From positions 1 to 20,435 of the forward strand of contig CANDLP010000005.1 in assembly GCA_947385505.1 (NCBI GenBank): a stretch of 20,435 bases of DNA, given 5' to 3'. The notes beneath the pieces were generated by a model. That model saw nothing but the letters and a program-made list of their open reading frames with translations. It made no database searches and was not told where the DNA came from. The position numbers and the translations under genes are program-made. The stretch comes from an uncultured Clostridia bacterium. GTDB lineage: Bacteria; Bacillota; Clostridia; Oscillospirales; Ruminococcaceae. Below are positions 12,883-20,435 of this stretch, piece after piece. The first letter of the stretch is position 1. Each line of letters opens with the position of its first letter.

Positions 12883-15873
12883 ATGCCAAATAACTTTTCA
12901 CTTGATGATATTTTAGCCGAAATAGACGCAAAAAAGTCGGGCGAAGGAACTTCGGCGAAGGTCAGCAGGGGAACGGCAGGATCGGATAAAAAAATCAATA
13001 AAAACGATTACAGCGTCACCTCAATTATAAATTCGGAAGAGCTTAAGTCGTCTGAACGCGTAAAAAAAGCTGAGACGCAAAAACCGGCTAAGACAGCGCA
13101 GCAGTCGGGAGCCGTTCCAGCAAGAAGCGCCGCTTCTGCGGAAAAAAAACAGCCTCAAAAACCGAAAAATGAAGATTACAGCGTAACTGCAATAATTAAC
13201 AGCGAGGAGCTGAAACAAAAAGCCGTTAAAAAGGAAAAACCTTTGGAAAAGCCGATTCCTCCAATAAAATTTCCTAAAGCGGCGCTTTCCGAAAAAAACG
13301 GGCAAGATTACGCAGAACAAAAAACCGAAGCGGCAAAACCCAGATTTGTAAAGCGTGAATTTAACACCGAACAGCGCAAGCTGATTGAAACTACCCTTAA
13401 AGCGGAGGAAAATTTTGAAAATCCTGACGAGCTTATCGACGCCATAAATCCTTATGAGGTAAAAAGTAAAGCCGCCGATTTAAGCGCCGTAATGGGCGGC
13501 GACACCTTAGGTATAGCCGGAGACGATCTTAAGCAGCTGGCAGAGGCTTCCCACAAGGAAAGGGTAAAGTTGGCGGACGATGGGGTAAGGTTATACGGCG
13601 GTGAGCAGCCCAATGTTATGTCCGCCGAAAAGCCCGTGTATGACCCTGCCGCAGCCACCAACGAACAAATGTTCATGTCGGAGAAAAAGCCCTTATATGA
13701 AGCGGAAACCATAGAAACCACAGCGCCCGTAAAAAAGTATATTCCACAAAAAGAAAAAGCAAAAGCCGAAGCGGAGAAAAAACAGTCTGCCCATAAAATG
13801 TCGGAAAAAGAGAGAAGAAGCAATGACGCTCTTCTGGAAAAGCTGAATCTTGCCCTTTCCCGAAAAAAGGCGGAAGAGGAAGTCAAAAAACGCACTATGG
13901 GTCTTTCCGACGGCACTTCGGAAAACGCCCTTAAGCTTCCCACAAGCGGTCTTAATCTTGACGACGGGAGAGTCATAATGGCAACGGGTGTTATTCCTGA
14001 AACCGATATAATAAAGGAGAAATCAAGAAGAAAGCTTCGTGACTTCGTGATTGAAAGCGATAGGGAAGACGAGGAAGAGGAAAGGGAGGACTTCGAGAGC
14101 TACGATTCAACCGGTCAGATCTGGTCAGATCTTTGTGAGTCGCACAGGGTTATTAAAATACGGTTTTTTATTCTTTTTGCTCTTACCTTGTTTATGTTCT
14201 TTGTTTCTTTGATGGGCGATCTGAATAATGGGATGATATTCGATTTTTTCGGATTTGATGTAACTTTTCTCGACAGGCGCGCAAACGCACAGGGATTTTT
14301 GTTCTATAACCTTATTGCCGGCGTTATTTCGGCGGCGCTGTGTTCCTCGGTGCTGTATAACGGCATTGTGAAGCTGTTTAAAATGAAGGCGGACTGTGAC
14401 AGCGTCTGCGCCGTTACCGCATTGACCGCAATTGTGGCTACAGCCGTAAATATTGTCCGCTCCGATGATATAATATTAAGCCGATCTTACATATATATTC
14501 CGGTGGCGATAGCCGGACTTATGTTTAATACTCTGGGAAAGCTTATGATGGTGACGCGGGCAAAGCGAAATTTCAGGTTTATATCGGGAGATACCGCCAA
14601 ATACTCGGCAATAATGGTGGAAAGCGACGCGGCGTCTATGCTTACTAAGGGCGTTGCGGGCGAATTTCCTTATCTGGCGGCCATGAGAAAGACCGAGCTT
14701 CTTACCGATTTTCTTAAAAGCAGTTACTGTGAGGATAAGGCGGACAGATTAAGCGTAAAGGCTGCGCCTATTGCCGTGGGAATTTCCATAGCTGCAGCTC
14801 TTGTGGCTTATTTTATTCCTTATGGAAGAGAGGGGCTTCACGGCAACCTTTATTGGGCGCTGACGGTGCTCACGGCGGTTATGTCGCTGGCCGCCCCGTT
14901 TGGCATGATGTTTATGGTTAACGTTCCTTTGACAAGGGCGGGCAGAAGCCTTGCCAAGTCGGAAAGCGTTGTACTGGGATATGAATCGGCGGAATATTTT
15001 GCAGAAACCAATTCGCTTATGGTGGACGCCTCCATTCTTTTTCCCGGCGGTACAATAACATACTCAAATATAAAGCACTGTAAGCAGCCTAACTCAATAA
15101 ACAATATTGCGTTGGATCAGGCGATAATTTTAGCGGCAAGTCTGGCTATAAAAAGTAATTCCGCAATGTCCAATATGTTTAAGGACATGATAAACGATAA
15201 AGATGATATTCTGGTAAAGGTTGAAAACTGTGTTTACGAGGATAATCTGGGTATATTGGGCTGGTTCGGCAATAAGCGCATGATAATGGGAAGCCGCGAA
15301 CAGATGAAGCATCACGACATCAAGCTGCCTGATATGAAAAAAGTCAGAAAGTACGCTAACGACAATACCGAAATTATTTACCTTTCCGTAGCGGGCGAGG
15401 TAGTGATTATGTTCTTTGTGGAGCTTAAACCCAATCCTAATATAGCGGCTTGCTTAAAGCAGCTTGCGGCGGAGGGGGTTTCGTTGGTGGTAAAAACCAC
15501 AGACTCAATAATAACCGTGGAAAAACTGGCTGAGGTGTTCGATATCCCCCCCGAAAAGATTAAAATACTGCCGTACAGTATGCATGAGCTTTATCATGAA
15601 TACACCCGCTATACTTCAAGGGGAAGCGGAGCGGTGAGCTGCAACGGCACATTCAGCGGCTTTGCAGGAGCCATATTGGCGGCGAAAAAGCTTGTAAACG
15701 ATGTTAACCTTGGTATGTACGTAATGCTGGGAGGTGCATTTATAGGTATTTTAGCGGCGCTTGCGGCAGCGTTTACAGGAAACGGCTGGCTTATTTCACC
15801 GAGTATGATTTTAGGATGGAATACGCTTTGTTTATTGATTACCACAATAATTCAAAGCATCAGGCGGTATTGA
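12883..15873 (+). CDS. Degenerate P1B-type ATPase-like membrane protein with long disordered N-terminus
   Basis: 996 residues. Residues 1-420 are charged, low-complexity and without membrane segments; a motif DYSVTxIINSEELK occurs twice (42-55, 98-111). The rest has eight likely membrane helices (about 426-444, 472-494, 506-526, 537-555, 628-646, 656-680, 942-965, 970-988) in the exact order of P1B pumps, with a short A-domain region at 560-625 and a soluble P/N region at 700-935. The catalytic motifs are changed: DKTGTLT reads DASILFP (Asp715 kept), TGDN reads TTDS (about 872-875), the GDGxND motif is absent, and the metal-site CPC in helix 6 reads APF. Ion pumping is therefore unlikely; a regulatory or scaffold role is inferred. 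AAGGAGAAAAT precedes ATG 12883; a longer open frame starting in the repeat lacks support. Confidence 0.75.
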   Translation: MPNNFSLDDILAEIDAKKSGEGTSAKVSRGTAGSDKKINKNDYSVTSIINSEELKSSERVKKAETQKPAKTAQQSGAVPARSAASAEKKQPQKPKNEDYSVTAIINSEELKQKAVKKEKPLEKPIPPIKFPKAALSEKNGQDYAEQKTEAAKPRFVKREFNTEQRKLIETTLKAEENFENPDELIDAINPYEVKSKAADLSAVMGGDTLGIAGDDLKQLAEASHKERVKLADDGVRLYGGEQPNVMSAEKPVYDPAAATNEQMFMSEKKPLYEAETIETTAPVKKYIPQKEKAKAEAEKKQSAHKMSEKERRSNDALLEKLNLALSRKKAEEEVKKRTMGLSDGTSENALKLPTSGLNLDDGRVIMATGVIPETDIIKEKSRRKLRDFVIESDREDEEEEREDFESYDSTGQIWSDLCESHRVIKIRFFILFALTLFMFFVSLMGDLNNGMIFDFFGFDVTFLDRRANAQGFLFYNLIAGVISAALCSSVLYNGIVKLFKMKADCDSVCAVTALTAIVATAVNIVRSDDIILSRSYIYIPVAIAGLMFNTLGKLMMVTRAKRNFRFISGDTAKYSAIMVESDAASMLTKGVAGEFPYLAAMRKTELLTDFLKSSYCEDKADRLSVKAAPIAVGISIAAALVAYFIPYGREGLHGNLYWALTVLTAVMSLAAPFGMMFMVNVPLTRAGRSLAKSESVVLGYESAEYFAETNSLMVDASILFPGGTITYSNIKHCKQPNSINNIALDQAIILAASLAIKSNSAMSNMFKDMINDKDDILVKVENCVYEDNLGILGWFGNKRMIMGSREQMKHHDIKLPDMKKVRKYANDNTEIIYLSVAGEVVIMFFVELKPNPNIAACLKQLAAEGVSLVVKTTDSIITVEKLAEVFDIPPEKIKILPYSMHELYHEYTRYTSRGSGAVSCNGTFSGFAGAILAAKKLVNDVNLGMYVMLGGAFIGILAALAAAFTGNGWLISPSMILGWNTLCLLITTIIQSIRRY

Positions 15874-15909
15874 TGCCGTTAATATAAAAATAAGAAAGGG
15901 CAAATTCCA

Positions 15910-17436
15910 ATGAGCAAATTTAAAACAGCGGCCATATTCAGCAGCAATATGGTACTTCAGCGCGAAAAACCCGTACTGATTTTCGGTGAGGGAGAAAACG
16001 GCAAGATTGTAAGTGCAGAGATCGACGGTATGTCCGCGGCTGCAAAAGTAAGAGACGAAAAGTGGCAGGTTCAGCTTCCTCCGCATAAGGCGGGCGGAGC
16101 TTATACTTTGAAGGTTACCTGCGGGGACTGTGAAAAAATATTCACCAACGTTGTGTACGGCGAGGTATGGCTGGCCGGCGGACAGTCAAATATGGAGCTG
16201 GAGCTTCAGAATTGCGCGGAAAAGGAAGCTTTGACTTCCGATAAAAATCCCGATGTGAGATTTTATTACACTCAAAAAAAATCCTATAAGGAAAAGGATT
16301 TCCTTGAATGCGAGGAAAAATCGGGCTGGGAGGAATTCAGCTCCGAAAACGCAAAGTGCTGGTCGGCGGTAGGTTATTTTTTTGCCCGTGAGGTGGCGGA
16401 AAAGTTAGGAGTTACAGTAGGACTGATCGGCTGTAACTGGGGCGGTTCCTCCGCTTCCTGCTGGATGAGTAAAGAATCTTTGGAAAAGGATTCGGATACC
16501 AACGAATACCTGATGGACATCAAGAGACATGCGGAAGGGAAAACCCCCGCAGAGGTTGAGGCCGAATGGGAAAAATACTGGTCTGACATTGCGGAATGGA
16601 ACAGAAAAGTCGGTGAATTCTATACCAAAAATCCCTTCGGAACATGGGAAGAATGTCTTGGATATGCCGGACCTATGCTTTATCCCGGTCCCCCAAGTGA
16701 GTTTAACCCGATGTCGGCTACCGTACTTTACCGCTCCATGATCCAAAGAGTCTGTCCCTATACATTAAAGGGCTTTATCTATTATCAGGGCGAAAGCGAC
16801 GATTCACGTCCCAAAACCTATTATAAGCTTTTCAGCGGTCTGATAGGTTTATGGAGAAAGGATTGGGGAGACGATTCACTGCCTTTCCTGTTCGTTCAGC
16901 TGCCTATGCACCGCTATAAGGCTGATCCCGACTTTAAAAACTGGTGCCATATAAGAGAGGCGCAGATGAAGGTGTATGACACTATTAAAAATACAGGAAT
17001 CGCGGTAGCTTTGGATAAGGGGCAATTTGACGAAATTCATCCTACACATAAGCTCCCCATAGGACACAGATTGGCTTTACAAGCCCTTTACGGCGTGTAC
17101 GGCTTTGAGAATCTGGAGAGTGAGGCATTCGGGCCGATTTACAAGGACTGCCTTTACAAGGACAATGTCATAGAGCTTCGTTTTGACCACTGCCGCGGCT
17201 TTAAGATCGACGGCGAGCCTAAAGGATTCGAGATAGCGGGCGAGGATAAGGAATTTAAGCCCGCGGAAGTAAAGATAGACGGAGAAAAAATACTTGTTTC
17301 TTCCACTGATGTAAAAGAACCGCTTTATGTAAGATACAACTGGACGAATTACGCCGAGGTAACAGTGTTCGGAGTTAACGGACTTCCTTTGGCGCCCTTC
17401 AGAACCTCACGCAGCGACGAAAAGGAAGAGCCGTGA
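15910..17436 (+). CDS. Sialate O-acetylesterase-like SGNH/SASA-family hydrolase, intracellular
   Basis: 508 residues. SASA-family enzymes remove acetyl groups from sugars such as sialic acid or xylan units. The nucleophile block is [11 protein letters not shown] (Ser93), the oxyanion block [12 protein letters not shown] (175-185) and FIYYQGESD (289-297), and the Asp/His pair is in DEIHPTH (Asp374, His377). The N-terminal 85 residues form a beta domain ([16 protein letters not shown]), as usual in the family. No signal peptide is present, so it probably acts in the cytoplasm on imported acetylated sugars. AGAAAGGG precedes the ATG, 36 bases after the ATPase-like gene. The last bases overlap the next gene's GTG (GTGA), implying translational coupling. 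The substrate is not known. Confidence 0.85.
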   Translation: MSKFKTAAIFSSNMVLQREKPVLIFGEGENGKIVSAEIDGMSAAAKVRDEKWQVQLPPHKAGGAYTLKVTCGDCEKIFTNVVYGEVWLAGGQSNMELELQNCAEKEALTSDKNPDVRFYYTQKKSYKEKDFLECEEKSGWEEFSSENAKCWSAVGYFFAREVAEKLGVTVGLIGCNWGGSSASCWMSKESLEKDSDTNEYLMDIKRHAEGKTPAEVEAEWEKYWSDIAEWNRKVGEFYTKNPFGTWEECLGYAGPMLYPGPPSEFNPMSATVLYRSMIQRVCPYTLKGFIYYQGESDDSRPKTYYKLFSGLIGLWRKDWGDDSLPFLFVQLPMHRYKADPDFKNWCHIREAQMKVYDTIKNTGIAVALDKGQFDEIHPTHKLPIGHRLALQALYGVYGFENLESEAFGPIYKDCLYKDNVIELRFDHCRGFKIDGEPKGFEIAGEDKEFKPAEVKIDGEKILVSSTDVKEPLYVRYNWTNYAEVTVFGVNGLPLAPFRTSRSDEKEEP

Positions 17437-18701
17437 TATTCGGCGGGATCTGCGCCGGAGGAAAAGGTACAAGACTGAATGCCGAGCGCAGCGCTAAGTT
17501 TTGTGCTGACGGTTATTCGGATATTCCCAAGCAATTTCTTTTACTGGGAGGTAAACCGATAATTGCTTACTCCGCTGAAAGCTTTCTGCTTTGCGAAGAG
17601 ATCGGGATAATATTTGCGGCGGTTTCCGATGAATTTTTAGATCACTGTGCGGGTTTATTCCGTGATCCGAGGATAAAGGTAATAAAAGGCGGAGGAACCC
17701 GCGCCGAAACGGTGGCGGTCTTAGCGGCGGCTTGTAAGGAATACGGCGGAACAGACGAGGATATTCTGGTGACGCATGACGCGGCGCGGCCCTTTGTGAG
17801 CACGGAGATTATAAGACGGTCGATTGAAGCGGCAAAGGAGCACGGAGCCTGCGGTACCGCTCTTCCGGCTTCAGATACGGTTTTAAGGTGCCATAACGGG
17901 TTTGCCGTCGAAGCGCCTTTGCGTTCGGAAATGTTTCTTGCCCAAACGCCCCAGAGTTTTAAGCTGGGCTTATTCAATAGAGTGTGGAGCGTACTTTCCG
18001 AAAAGGAAAGGAAAGAGGCTACGGACGTCTGCGGAATGCTTTGCCGCGCGGGGATTAATGTGAGGATTATAGAAGGGGAAAAGAATTGCTTTAAAATCAC
18101 CTTCGGAGAAGACTTGGAAAAGGCGGAAGCCGTTGTAAAAAAGTTTCAAAAAGGAGAAAAAACTATGAATAAATATTCGGGCACACAAACAGAAAAAAAC
18201 CTTGAAGCAGCGTTTGCCGGCGAATCCCAGGCAAGGAACAAGTACACATATTTTGCCTCAGTAGCAAAGAAGGAAGGGTTTGAACAGATTTCATCAATTT
18301 TTCTTAAAACCGCAGATAATGAAAAAGAACATGCAAAAATGTGGTTTAAGGAATTACAAGGCATAAGCGATACCAAAGCCAACCTTTCGGCGGCAGCCGA
18401 CGGCGAAAACTATGAATGGACGGATATGTACGAAGGCTTTGCGAAAACCGCAGAGGAAGAGGGTTTTCCTGAATTGGCGGCAAAGTTCCGCGCTGTGGGT
18501 GAGATAGAAAAGCGTCATGAGGAAAGATACCGCGCGCTGCTGAAAAACGTGGAAACGGCGCAGGTGTTCGAGAAGAGCGAGGTCAAGGTGTGGGAGTGCA
18601 GAAACTGCGGACATATTGTTGTAGGTACAAAGGCTCCCGAGGTTTGTCCTGTTTGCAATCATCCTCAGAGTTATTTTGAGGTTATGGCGGAGAATTATTG
18701 A
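17433..18701 (+). CDS. ispD: IspD-type cytidylyltransferase fused in frame to rubrerythrin
   Basis: 422 residues with no stop between two complete proteins. Residues 1-240 are IspD/TarI family: [12 protein letters not shown] (4-15), DIPKQF (30-35), [11 protein letters not shown] (113-123) and AQTPQSFK (170-177), with the usual C-terminal block [14 protein letters not shown]. IspD makes CDP-methylerythritol in the MEP isoprenoid pathway; TarI makes CDP-ribitol. I favour IspD, without proof. Residues 245-422 are a full rubrerythrin with its own AAAGGAG ribosome binding site and ATG (see the next entry). The start is GTG 17433, overlapping the esterase stop, with AAGGAAGAG 4 bases upstream. A long fusion, a separate rubrerythrin from the internal start, or both, could be made. 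A read error removing a stop codon is the main alternative. Confidence 0.8.
   Translation: MIFGGICAGGKGTRLNAERSAKFCADGYSDIPKQFLLLGGKPIIAYSAESFLLCEEIGIIFAAVSDEFLDHCAGLFRDPRIKVIKGGGTRAETVAVLAAACKEYGGTDEDILVTHDAARPFVSTEIIRRSIEAAKEHGACGTALPASDTVLRCHNGFAVEAPLRSEMFLAQTPQSFKLGLFNRVWSVLSEKERKEATDVCGMLCRAGINVRIIEGEKNCFKITFGEDLEKAEAVVKKFQKGEKTMNKYSGTQTEKNLEAAFAGESQARNKYTYFASVAKKEGFEQISSIFLKTADNEKEHAKMWFKELQGISDTKANLSAAADGENYEWTDMYEGFAKTAEEEGFPELAAKFRAVGEIEKRHEERYRALLKNVETAQVFEKSEVKVWECRNCGHIVVGTKAPEVCPVCNHPQSYFEVMAENY
18165..18701 (+). CDS. Rubrerythrin from an internal start within the fused frame
   Basis: 178 residues, the typical rubrerythrin length; it reduces hydrogen peroxide in anaerobes. The ferritin-like four-helix domain carries diiron ligands at Glu20 ([13 protein letters not shown]), Glu53 and His56 ([10 protein letters not shown]), and the second [10 protein letters not shown] set near Glu114-His118. 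The C-terminal rubredoxin centre has CRNC (145-148) and CPVC (161-164). The ATG is preceded by AAAGGAG at a 7-base spacing inside the ispD coding frame, a strong site for independent translation. A terminator lies downstream at 18940. Confidence 0.88.
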   Translation: MNKYSGTQTEKNLEAAFAGESQARNKYTYFASVAKKEGFEQISSIFLKTADNEKEHAKMWFKELQGISDTKANLSAAADGENYEWTDMYEGFAKTAEEEGFPELAAKFRAVGEIEKRHEERYRALLKNVETAQVFEKSEVKVWECRNCGHIVVGTKAPEVCPVCNHPQSYFEVMAENY

Positions 18702-18742
18702 CTTGGCTTTATAAAGCAATTCCGGTTGAAAGGATAAATTTT

Positions 18743-18928
18743 ATACTAATAACCATTTGAATTGTGGATTTTATCCACAATTCAAATACTTTGGCGAAGC
18801 CGAAGTACCGCCGAAGGCGGTGGTTATTTAAGTTCAATACAATAACTGAGGGAGCTTTGCTCCCTTGCTATGCCGCTTTTGCGGCATAGCATTTAAAAAA
18901 TAGTTTATCTATAAATGGTTATTAGTAT
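18743..18928. repeat. Structured dispersed element with terminal inverted repeats, copy 2 (complete)
   Basis: The ends ATACTAATAACCATTT (18743-18758) and AAATGGTTATTAGTAT (18913-18928) are perfect 16-bp inverted repeats. Inside, in order: a 15-bp stem (ATTTGAATTGTGGAT against ATCCACAATTCAAAT), CTTTGGC-GAA-GCCGAAG, ACCGCC-GAA-GGCGGT, AGGGAGC-TTT-GCTCCCT and GCTATGCCGC-TTTT-GCGGCATAGC. There is no coding capacity. The form is that of a miniature inverted-repeat element. The loop region contains TTATCCACA. No clear target duplication; TA or TTA is possible. Confidence 0.82.
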
Positions 18929-18939
18929 TATATAAAGAA

Positions 18940-18982
18940 AACACCGCGAGTTTCGTTTGAAACCGCGGTGTTTGGCTTTTTA
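18940..18982 (+). terminator. Terminator downstream of ispD-rubrerythrin
   Basis: AACACCGCG plus GTTTC pairs with GAAAC plus CGCGGTGTT around GTTT, with one bulged A (14 bp), followed by GGCTTTTT. It lies beyond repeat copy 2 and isolates the following sigma operon. Confidence 0.82.
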
Positions 18983-19078
18983 ATAATTTAATAATTATAG
19001 TAAAATTTTTGAATTTAATGTAGTAATTCCCGTTTAATCAGTAGTATATGGGTGAAGCCGAAAAGGAGGCAAATGAAA

Positions 19079-19633
19079 ATGGATGATGAAAAAATCATTG
19101 AATTGTTTTTCGGACGTTCGGAGCAAGCCATACGGGAGCTGGAGGCAAAATACGGAAAATTTCTTCAAAGGCTTTCCTACAACATTTTAAACAACAGGCA
19201 GGACGCAGAGGAATGCGTTAACGACGCCTATCTGGGTGCGTGGAACGCAATACCTCCGGCAAAGCCAAATCCGCTTCTGACTTACATCTGTAAAATCGTC
19301 CGAAATCTTTCTCTGAAAGCTTATCACAAAAAGACGCTTAAACGAAACGGCAATTATACCATCGCTATGGAGGAGATCCAGGATTGTTTAGCCGACAAGC
19401 GCACGGTTGAATCCGAAATTGACGCTAAAACTCTGGCGCATATCATTGAGAGCTTTTTAGATACTCTCACCGCCGAAAACCGTATTATTTTTATGAGACG
19501 ATATTGGTTTTCCGACAGCTATAAGGATATAGCCGAGTTAACGGGTCTCGGCGAAAAAAATATTTCCGTTCGGCTGACGCGTATACGCGGGAAGCTGAAG
19601 GAATATCTGTTTGAAAGAGAGGTATTGGTATGA
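19079..19633 (+). CDS. Sigma-70 family (ECF-like) sigma factor paired with a membrane protein
   Basis: 184 residues. Region 2 is at about 1-75 (DDEKIIELFFGRSEQAI, DAEECVNDAYLGAWNAIPPA) and region 4 at about 120-178 (TAENRIIFMRRYWFSDSYKD, GLGEKNISVRLTRIRGKL). ATG 19079 is chosen because GGAGG lies 9 bases upstream; ATG 19073 and GTG 19052 are poorer, and the paralogue at 773 supports this N-terminus. Its stop overlaps the next gene's ATG (ATGA), the layout of a sigma/regulator pair with coupled translation. The regulon is not known; no obvious own-promoter copy was recognised upstream. Confidence 0.88.
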   Translation: MDDEKIIELFFGRSEQAIRELEAKYGKFLQRLSYNILNNRQDAEECVNDAYLGAWNAIPPAKPNPLLTYICKIVRNLSLKAYHKKTLKRNGNYTIAMEEIQDCLADKRTVESEIDAKTLAHIIESFLDTLTAENRIIFMRRYWFSDSYKDIAELTGLGEKNISVRLTRIRGKLKEYLFEREVLV

Positions 19634-20235
19634 ACCAAAAGAATTTTTCCGAAGCTATGAATGAAATCGACGACAAATATGTTAACGAAGCCGTGTTATA
19701 CCGAAAAGAAAAGGCGAAAAAGCATTTGTGGTTTAAATGGTCAGCCGCAGCGGCATGCGTGTGTGTGATGGCGGCGGGAGGAGCAATATTTTTATTGAAT
19801 CTCGGTAACGATGTCCCCGCTTCCTATCATGCCCCGAATCCGAGTTCGGTTCAGGTGGTGAATCCTATCATCGGTGTAAATTCGGCGGCGGAGATGGAGA
19901 GCTATCTTGATTTTGCCGTTCCTGTTTTGGATAAAGAAGTTGATTCTTATTCTGTTATCGTTATGGATACTTATCCCACAACGGGACAGGTGGATTATGC
20001 GGACGGTTCTCAATTCCGCATTCAGTACGGAAGCGGTGATATAAGCGGCATATATGGAGGTTCTTTGGAGGAAACAAAAAATATAGACGGCATAGAGGCA
20101 AAATATTATAAATACGATACTACATGCTATGCCGTATGGGAATGTAACGGCTTTACATTCAGCTATGTATTTGGCGGTGAAGGCGACAAGGATTCAAAAT
20201 CGCTGATCGAAAAATGTAAAAACGTTTTTGAATGA
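19630..20235 (+). CDS. Single-pass membrane partner of the sigma factor (probable anti-sigma, DUF4367-like)
   Basis: 201 residues. A cytoplasmic N-terminus (1-33; FSEAMNEIDDKYVNEAVLYR), one membrane helix at about 37-56 (SAAAACVCVMAAGGAIFLL) and an outer domain of about 140 residues. The outer part (EMESYLDF, YADGSQFRIQYGSGDISGIY, IDGIEAKYYKYDTTCYAVWE) resembles DUF4367 domains of Clostridial anti-sigma proteins. No zinc-binding HxxxCxxC motif is present, so any binding to sigma would use another mode. Overlap with the sigma gene supports a joint function. No sensor ligand can be named. Confidence 0.75.
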   Translation: MNQKNFSEAMNEIDDKYVNEAVLYRKEKAKKHLWFKWSAAAACVCVMAAGGAIFLLNLGNDVPASYHAPNPSSVQVVNPIIGVNSAAEMESYLDFAVPVLDKEVDSYSVIVMDTYPTTGQVDYADGSQFRIQYGSGDISGIYGGSLEETKNIDGIEAKYYKYDTTCYAVWECNGFTFSYVFGGEGDKDSKSLIEKCKNVFE

Positions 20236-20250
20236 TTGTAATGATGTAAT

Positions 20251-20294
20251 ATACCGCTCTGAAATACAGACAAATCCATATTTCAGAGCGGTAT
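20251..20294. terminator. Perfect 16-bp hairpin after the sigma/anti-sigma pair
   Basis: ATACCGCTCTGAAATA pairs exactly with TATTTCAGAGCGGTAT around a 12-base loop, 15 bases after the stop. T-runs are weak on both strands, but its place between convergent genes suggests a shared terminator. Confidence 0.7.
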
Positions 20295-20324
20295 TACTAT
20301 TTCCCAAAAAATTACGGTTGTGTA

Positions 20325-20435
20325 TCACATACCGTTTTTTCCGAAGTCAAACTCTTCCGTTCCCAATTCCTTAATAAGCGCCCGCCCGAAGCATGCGTCA
20401 ACAATTTTTTCTTTAAATTTCTCCGCTTTTTCTTC
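20325..20435 (-). CDS. 3' end of an unrecognised minus-strand gene (runs off the window)
   Basis: The last 36 codons and the TGA (20325-20327) of a frame entering from the right edge are visible. The ending, EKIVDACFGRALIKELGTEE then FDFGKNGM, is helical and charged. The frame is open to the edge with codon use like its neighbours, and it converges on the hairpin at 20251-20294. I do not recognise the family. Confidence 0.55.
   Translation of the reverse strand, partial: EEKAEKFKEKIVDACFGRALIKELGTEEFDFGKNGM

Noticed and set aside
18771..18779. A replication origin suggested by TTATCCACA
   Set aside because: Only one exact DnaA box was noticed, and it is explained by the repeat's hairpin; no box cluster or unwinding element is present. 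Kept only as a low-interest finding.
1..20435. CRISPR arrays, tRNA or rRNA genes, prophage or transposase genes
   Set aside because: None was recognised on reading both strands; the only mobile-like features are the two miniature repeats.

Overview
The window looks like chromosomal DNA of a low-to-mid GC anaerobic Firmicute of the Clostridia, probably Oscillospiraceae/Ruminococcaceae. The evidence is the gene set (mnmG-rsmG-noc, DUF6033, rubrerythrin, sigma/DUF4367 pairs, a serpin as known in gut Clostridia), the strong AAGGAGG-type ribosome binding sites and the sigma-A/sigma-28 promoters. The assignment rests on recognised families only; no database was consulted.

Layout. 1-1400: 3' part of a serpin, then an orphan sigma factor and a terminator. 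1480-2420: an XRE repressor divergent from a decayed YpsA/SLOG (DUF1273) gene, with a 14-bp inverted repeat over the shared promoters. 2720-7110: maltose-type O-acetyltransferase, mnmG, rsmG and a Noc/ParB-family protein. Two near-identical parS palindromes (TGTTCCACGTGGAACA type) flank rsmG-noc, so this is an origin-proximal neighbourhood. 7249-8475: convergent dGTPase-like HD hydrolase. 8899-10010: a DUF6033 protein on the minus strand behind a near-consensus sigma-28 (flagellar) promoter and a hairpin-rich leader with a CsrA-like site. 10070-12382: a divergent operon of two degenerate receiver proteins (one fused to a degenerate GGDEF domain) and rlmB. 12883-18701: a large degenerate P1B-type ATPase, an intracellular SASA-type esterase, and an IspD cytidylyltransferase that runs in frame, without a stop codon, into a complete rubrerythrin. 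19079-20235: a second sigma factor with its membrane partner. The right edge holds the 3' end of an unrecognised minus-strand gene.

Two copies (12675-12845 and 18743-18928) of a compact element with terminal inverted repeats and a string of hairpins bracket the ATPase-esterase-IspD block. The copies differ by paired changes that keep the stems.

The most interesting themes are: loss of catalytic motifs while the folds are kept (REC, REC-GGDEF, P-type ATPase); a sigma-28 plus CsrA-like control region facing the degenerate signalling operon; the ispD-rubrerythrin fusion with an internal ribosome binding site; a Noc-type specificity signature next to parS rather than Noc sites; and the structured repeat family.
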